This document shows, piece by piece, positions 8,810 to 13,231 of a DNA stretch of 13,231 bases (positions are counted from its first letter, which is position 1; each line of letters begins with the position of its first letter). Below the pieces are notes generated by a model, which did no database searches, was not told where the DNA came from, and saw only the letters and a program-made list of their open reading frames with translations. The stretch is from Funneliformis mosseae (taxonomy: Eukaryota > Glomeromycota > Glomeromycetes > Glomerales > Glomeraceae). A program made the translations under genes and the position numbers. The stretch covers positions 1 through 13,231 of the forward strand of contig CAJVPP010002889.1 of NCBI GenBank assembly GCA_910592005.1, in the 5' to 3' direction.

Positions 8810-10240
8810 TCATTCAATTTGAGGAATCATAGTTCTTAACCGTATTTTTTCTGTCATTCTCTCTTGTAGTCTCTTGCAAGTTTTGATACGCTGGAGTCTC
8901 TCAAAAGAAAATGGTTGAAAAAGTATATTTTTGAGAACACAAATCTGCGAGATTGCTACAAAAGAAAGTCCTACAGCAAACTCCTTTTTTTTAAGATCTA
9001 TCACGGCCTTTTGCATTGTTAATCCCTGGCTCTTGTGTACAGTTATAGCCCACGCAAGACAAATGGGAACTTGTAAGCGAGAGCAAGTTCCTTTTTTTCC
9101 CTCTCAGCTTTGTCTGATTGGTAAAATCAGAACAAGCCTTTTACCTTCAGCAGTAATAATAGCCAGGCCAGAATAGTTATCGAATTCTATCAGGACGGCA
9201 ATAGGAAGTGAAGGAGGGGACTGATTTTCTTTAAATACTATTTCTTGAATAATACCCATTGAACTATTGACCAATCTAGATTCCATTCACAAGTTAGCCC
9301 TGAGCATAACTCTCGTACCCTTTGTTAGCAACAATTGAGGTTCAAGTCTTTTTGTGACGTTTGAATCAGCTTTACGCACTTCGCTATTACCTGTATGGAT
9401 AGCATTTATTCTAGCAACAGAACAGTTTAAAGCTTTGAGCTTATTAATGTTGAATTTGGCAACTTCTGACTTCTAAGGTAAAATACATATGGCATCCAAG
9501 AATTCTGTAGGTGATACATTTGATGCATCAACAAATCGTGTGGCAAGCATTTTTCAGTCATCTACCGTAGATTCACCGTCACATAACCGCAATAATATAG
9601 ATCTAAAATTACACTGATGATTGGAATCTCCTGACTGACGTTAGATAATATCAAGCTTATAGACTTCCTGGAACTGTCTATATACTGTAATACCATCGGT
9701 TGATAACGGATCATATCGAGAAATTTAAGAGTACATTGGTTTGTCACGCACTGGCGGAAGCTGATTAAAATCACCAACCAAGATAATTAATAGTCCACCA
9801 AATACCTGATTTTGCTTCTGAGGGAAAGCTTGTCATAGTCTCATATCAATTAAGGTAAGCATACGATAACCCACCATGCTTTTTTCGTTAATAATAAGGT
9901 ATGATACACTTTTTAATTTTTTTTGTAATTTTTTCAGGCGTTCACCATTCAAATCAAGATTAATTACTAGATATTAGAATGAACAGTGCAGAATGGATCG
10001 TCATGCTATGAATGTTGAATACTGCAACTCCAGTTGGCACAACTATAAGAATGGGTGATTGTGCTTCGATATTATGGTTTTTTGCAATTTTTCAAAGCCG
10101 ATCTCGAATCATATTAATCAAATATGATTTTTCCGTCTCTGCAGTTTCTATTACAATAAGTCTGAGAGATTCAATATGGCCAGGATCTGTAATTAAGATG
10201 CTATAGTGAGATTCGATTCATTTGAATATTCTCATCTGGT
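8810..10240 (-). other. PIF1-like superfamily 1B helicase domain, active site mutated
   Basis: The motifs appear in helicase order. A Q-like entry motif NNNQMRIFK precedes Walker A at 10148-10125, which reads ETAETEKS where the family has GTAGTGKS. Motif Ia is VVPTGVAVFNIHSMTIHS. Walker B, LIINEKSMVG, has Asn (9889-9887) in place of the first Asp. Motif III GDFNQLPPV lies at 9775-9749 and motif V AITVHKSQG at 9049-9023. Motif VI reads VAISQICVL (8959-8933) where relatives have SR then R. The C-terminus FSFERLQRIKTCKRLQER matches the family end. The enzyme would unwind DNA during rolling-circle transposition; the ATP site here is destroyed apart from the stops and the shift near 9965-9985. Confidence 0.85.
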
Positions 10241-10999
10241 TGTTATTTAATAATTGATAATCAACAACACAATTAGTAACATTCTCATCATTAACAACGC
10301 ATAATTCTCAAGCTTGCTGTATAAAATTCGGTGTATCTGCAAGATTGATATCAGGACAATGTCGTCTAACATCACCAGCTTAGTCATAATTTTTATTATT
10401 ATCACGTAATCCCAACTCTGAAAAATTTTCCATAATTGCATCAGGTCCCATTTCTGATAGAATCATTCAATTAGGTCAGATCTATTCTTCATCTTCTTCG
10501 TACTCATAATCAGTATAATCAGTTTCATCATCACTCGATTCATTCTTTACATCTACAGGAGGACCAAGTAAATCGGGCTCATTTTCAATTTTTTCACGAT
10601 GCTGATTAAAAAGGTTCGACCACGAAATCATATCATTTTCGGTTAATTGATTAAAGTTTCGATGACAAACATGAAGAAGGACCTTGACTCGACAAAATTC
10701 TTCCCATTGAGGTCCATTAATCTGAGGTAAGAGTCATGGCCAAATACGCACTATATTTTCTCGTTTACATTTTTTCCACTGACTTCTCCAATAGTTATAC
10801 TTTAGATGAAGCTGGTAAAGTAAAACGTTCTCGAATTTAACAGGCTGAATCCAATATTTTTGTAAAGGAGATTGTACTGTTCGTCCAACTTCACCATTGG
10901 CCATAAAACTTACTTCATCACCATTTCCTGTTCCACAAATTCACTGATGAGTTTTTTTGTTAAGGTTCAAAGTAACAAACTGGTGGCTAGAATGATATA

Positions 11000-12460
11000 A
11001 TGGAATGCCAAGAAGCAGATAACACATTTCCTGAGCTGAAATATCACGCTCAGCAACTGTCTGAAGCAATAAGCTTTGGAAGACTGACAGGGATAAAGTA
11101 TTAGAAGTACTATTATTAAAAATCTTATTCAATATTTCCGTGAATGTTGCAGATTGTGATTCTGATTTGCTCGCATATTTGAATATGTATTGTAAAACAG
11201 TCTTCATGCTGAAAATTGGCTTTAAATCAACATTTGCACGCTAACCTTGAAGCTGTAATCAATTATGTAGATTGACATACAGATCATTTCTCACTGTCAT
11301 TAGCTCAAATTATTCATTCTCCTCACGTAGGTATGTATTATTTGTAATATCTTTCAGATAGCCAAATCTGCAAATTTGTTTACCTGCACGATCCACATGA
11401 AGACAATATAAAGAATTACATCTAATATAGCGTTGTAGTTTATTAACTAGCTCAATATAATCTTGTAGGTCATTGCGTAATTCTTTGAGACATTTCTGAC
11501 ATGGATGGCGATCAGGCATAGGTGCGTCAAGACTGGGATTAATTGTAGTAACTAATGAATCTAAATATCATACCACATTACTTGTCATGTCTTCATTCTC
11601 TTTCATTTTTTCCCAATCAATAACTGGAGTATCCTTCCTTTTTCTAATACCATGTACATGTGTACTTTCACGGTATTGCCATTCGAACCTGTACTAATAA
11701 TTCTCAAGTTTTCATTTAGGTATTAACACTTTTTCTAAAAATAATTTAAAGCGTTTTTCAAAAAACCACGAAGCGATGTAAGGATTATTAATCAAGTCTT
11801 AGCATTTATATCTATTCTCGTCCTGTTCTGTTAAAGAACTCTCACCATGTGGCATGAGGTTGTGTAGTTCAGGCCAATATAGGTCAGCAGTACTGAAAGT
11901 GAAAAATACTATACCCTGAGACTCTAACTGTCTAATCATGTCAGCAAGCTCAAATCTTCTCCTAATCCAAAATTGCCAGGTTCCACGCAATACTTCACCA
12001 AATCGTACGATTCTATCCGCCATATGACTATCATTTCCATCATGTTTCGTACTTCTTCAACAGTATATTGTTTATTATTTAGAATTTGCTTAACGTACAC
12101 TTTGCCTTTCTGCAACGCTCTCTATCGCATTTGCGAATTTAGCGCAAAATATTTCTAATGAGAATGATAAGTGAACCTTCCGTCTTTATACTTTAATAAA
12201 TGTGAAAAATATTCAGCGGGCTTGATCTCTCTAACATGATCCGAATGAAGATCAGCATTTCTGTATGGATATAGAGTCAAAAAGGTATATGTGATGTATC
12301 TAGAAGTTTGAAATTCGTTAATAGGGTTCTCATCTATATTCGGCCACATAATAGGAGATTCATTATCTTGCATTCTATTAAAAGTGTTATTAATAGCACA
12401 TTCTTCATTAGAATACAGAAGAAGAGCGGGAACAAAGTTACTTCCTATTATTTCTTCAGA
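11000..12460 (-). other. Helitron Rep (HUH endonuclease) domain with two-tyrosine motif
   Basis: The block from IMWPNIDENPINEFQTSRYI through KPAEYFSHLLKYKDGRF, KYFALNSQMR, VFFTFSTADLYWPELHNLMP and DLQDYIELVNKLQRYIRC is the Helitron-like N-terminal domain. The HUH motif reads HVH at 11660-11652. The catalytic pair is intact in QYIFKYASK: Tyr at 11189-11187 and 11177-11175, Lys at 11168-11166. Cysteines in HPCQKC, RCNSLYC and KQICRFG suggest a zinc site. This domain nicks DNA and holds the 5' end covalently. The active-site residues survive although the frame is broken by stops and a shift near 12039. Confidence 0.82.
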
Positions 12461-12559
12461 TCCGTTATCGTTATCATTAAAAACATTTACTGAATCCTCA
12501 ATTCGCGAAAGATGGTCACCTATTAAACCATTTTCAGGTAAGGATAGCAATACTTCTTC

Positions 12560-13030
12560 ATTAATTACAATATTTCCATAATAACGGTTATTTTGTTTTA
12601 ACTAATACAATACACGAGTAACCTTAGTATGACGAATGGTAAAATTTTTAAATATCAATCTGTTTGCAGACTGACATTGCATAACTAGTACATCAAGAGA
12701 TGAAGGATTTCTGGGTAGCTGTGTTACAAACTCTACCACAGTTTGTGGGAAATTGATAACTTTCTATGGTATGCATACTTGTCACCACGAAGACAATATA
12801 TCAAAATAATAGAAAAAACACGCGTAATTAACATTTTCTCTATTTCAGTAAGGTCTCGTAGTTCGTCTGGAGCATCACCTGGATCTATGTTATTAGCAGC
12901 AGAAAATTTTTTCAATAGATTTTTATCAAAGTGACAATGACGACATTCTCCTTCCCGTTCAAGTTTGATGGAAGGGAAACATTCTTTACATATTGGATAA
13001 AGATTATTCGTGAAGTTATTAATCTCTGAA
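12560..13030 (-). other. Helitron N-terminal CxxC pairs and DUF6570-like domain
   Basis: The segment opens with two close cysteine pairs, CKEC (12990-12979) and CRHC (12945-12934), spaced like a zinc-binding module. Then follow KFSAANNIDPGDAPDELRDL and TEIEKMLI, and after a frameshift near 12765 VINFPQTVVEFVTQLPRNPS, SLDVLVM and NRYYGNIVI. This is the conserved block placed before the Rep domain in this Helitron subfamily (DUF6570 as I recall it). Its role is unknown; DNA binding is a guess from the cysteines. One stop here, TAG at 12604-12602 (LY*LK), replaces a Trp. Confidence 0.7.
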
Positions 13031-13231
13031 TGAAAGTTTTGTAAAAGTTTTCAGTCTGATTCAAAAAGATAGAATTCATCAGGATCTTGAATCTGAGTTT
13101 CATTTTGTTGTCTATCATCAGTATCTTAGAATAGAGTTTCATCATTTTGTCTATTGAGTTGCTCATCAACATTCCTTAAGACATGGGTTTCTTTTTTCTA
13201 TGATATCATTTACGGTTCTTTCTCAATTGTA

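Larger units (their letters stand above)
8594..13231 (-). mobile_element. Helitron (rolling-circle transposon), 5' end outside window
   Basis: A rolling-circle transposon on the minus strand. Its single large gene (8810 to the right edge) encodes the Rep nuclease plus PIF1-type helicase that defines Helitrons. About 210 bp of non-coding 3' sequence follow the stop. The element would then end at CTAG (8597-8594) followed by T, the textbook Helitron 3' end inserted into an A|T site. The 5' TC end must lie beyond 13231. The stretch is clearly less A+T-rich than the rest of the window. Helitrons are captured as a single strand by the Rep tyrosines and copied by rolling circle; this copy is not functional. 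Confidence 0.85.
8810..13231 (-). pseudogene. Helitron Rep/helicase polyprotein, pseudogene, N-terminus cut by window edge
   Basis: About 1,470 codons of the Helitron protein can be followed from the right edge to TGA 8810-8812. The order is: CxxC pairs and DUF6570-like domain (about 13030-12560), Helitron N-terminal/Rep domain (about 12460-11000), a Glu/Asp-rich linker (about 10570-10480), and PIF1-like helicase (about 10240-8810). Only three frameshifts are needed: near 12765, at about 12039 (one base lost) and about 9965-9985. Some 25 or more in-frame stops interrupt it, including 13051, 12602, 12155, 12122, 11712, 11694, 11241, 10941, 10467, 9554, 9473, 9287 and 9104, all where relatives carry Trp. 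Others fit CGA to TGA or CAA to TAA (10218, 10092, 9833, 9641, 11259). One 1.9-kb frame (about 12038-10090) has no indel at all. The family and the expected residues are recalled, not searched. Confidence 0.85.

Noticed and set aside
8931..9176. Plus-strand open frames within the Helitron (8931-9176, 10012-10206, 11973-12158, 12308-12581, 12743-12934)
   Set aside because: They are antisense to conserved Rep/helicase motifs and have no recognisable content.
8810..13231. Alternative genetic code explaining the in-frame stops
   Set aside because: TGA, TAG and TAA all occur at Trp, Arg and Gln positions, normal TGG and CGA codons are also present, and there are frameshifts. A single reassignment cannot explain this; a pseudogene can.
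1..13231. CRISPR array, phage or bacterial operon
   Set aside because: No regular direct repeats with unique spacers and no bacterial gene organisation were seen. The 77-79 bp units are contiguous minisatellite copies without spacers.

Overview
The window is a very A+T-rich piece of a eukaryotic nuclear genome that holds decayed transposable elements and no intact host gene that I can recognise. Three unrelated elements lie in it, all read from the minus strand: the 3' half of a non-LTR retrotransposon (about 453-1990), an almost full-length Tc1/mariner element with terminal inverted repeats (about 4767-6095), and most of a Helitron (8594 to beyond the right edge). The Helitron Rep/helicase resembles, as I remember the family, the Helitron proteins abundant in arbuscular mycorrhizal fungi (Glomeromycotina such as Rhizophagus). 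The A+T-rich genome, the RNase H-type LINE and the Tc1 element fit that group. I have no search to confirm it, so the organism is an inference.

Layout. 1-452: A/T-rich, with a possible retroposon tail at 33-81. 453-1990: LINE fragment with poly(A) tail, 3' hairpin, zinc-knuckle-like C-terminal region and RNase H domain. 1990-4300: no recognisable gene; it holds a foldback sequence (2340-2446), two small hairpins and pyrimidine-rich tracts. 4306-4750 and 6819-7030: two blocks of the same 77-79 bp minisatellite, lying either side of the Tc1 element. 7030-8593: A/T-rich with one unexplained 117-codon ORF (7414-7767). 8594-13231: Helitron, with a candidate 3' terminus (hairpin plus CTAG followed by T) and one Rep/helicase pseudogene of about 1,470 codons whose N-terminus lies outside the window.

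The genes do not form a pathway. What unites them is how they died. In all three elements most recognisable in-frame stops sit where the family has Trp, Arg or Gln, and follow from C-to-T or G-to-A changes (TGG to TGA/TAG, CGA to TGA, CAA to TAA). In the Helitron the Walker A glycines, the Walker B aspartate and the motif VI arginines were changed the same way. Frameshifts are few: three are visible in 4.4 kb of Helitron. This points to transition-driven decay (methylcytosine deamination or a RIP-like process) rather than random erosion. The Helitron is visibly less A+T-rich and better preserved than the LINE and Tc1 copies, so it is probably the youngest of the three.
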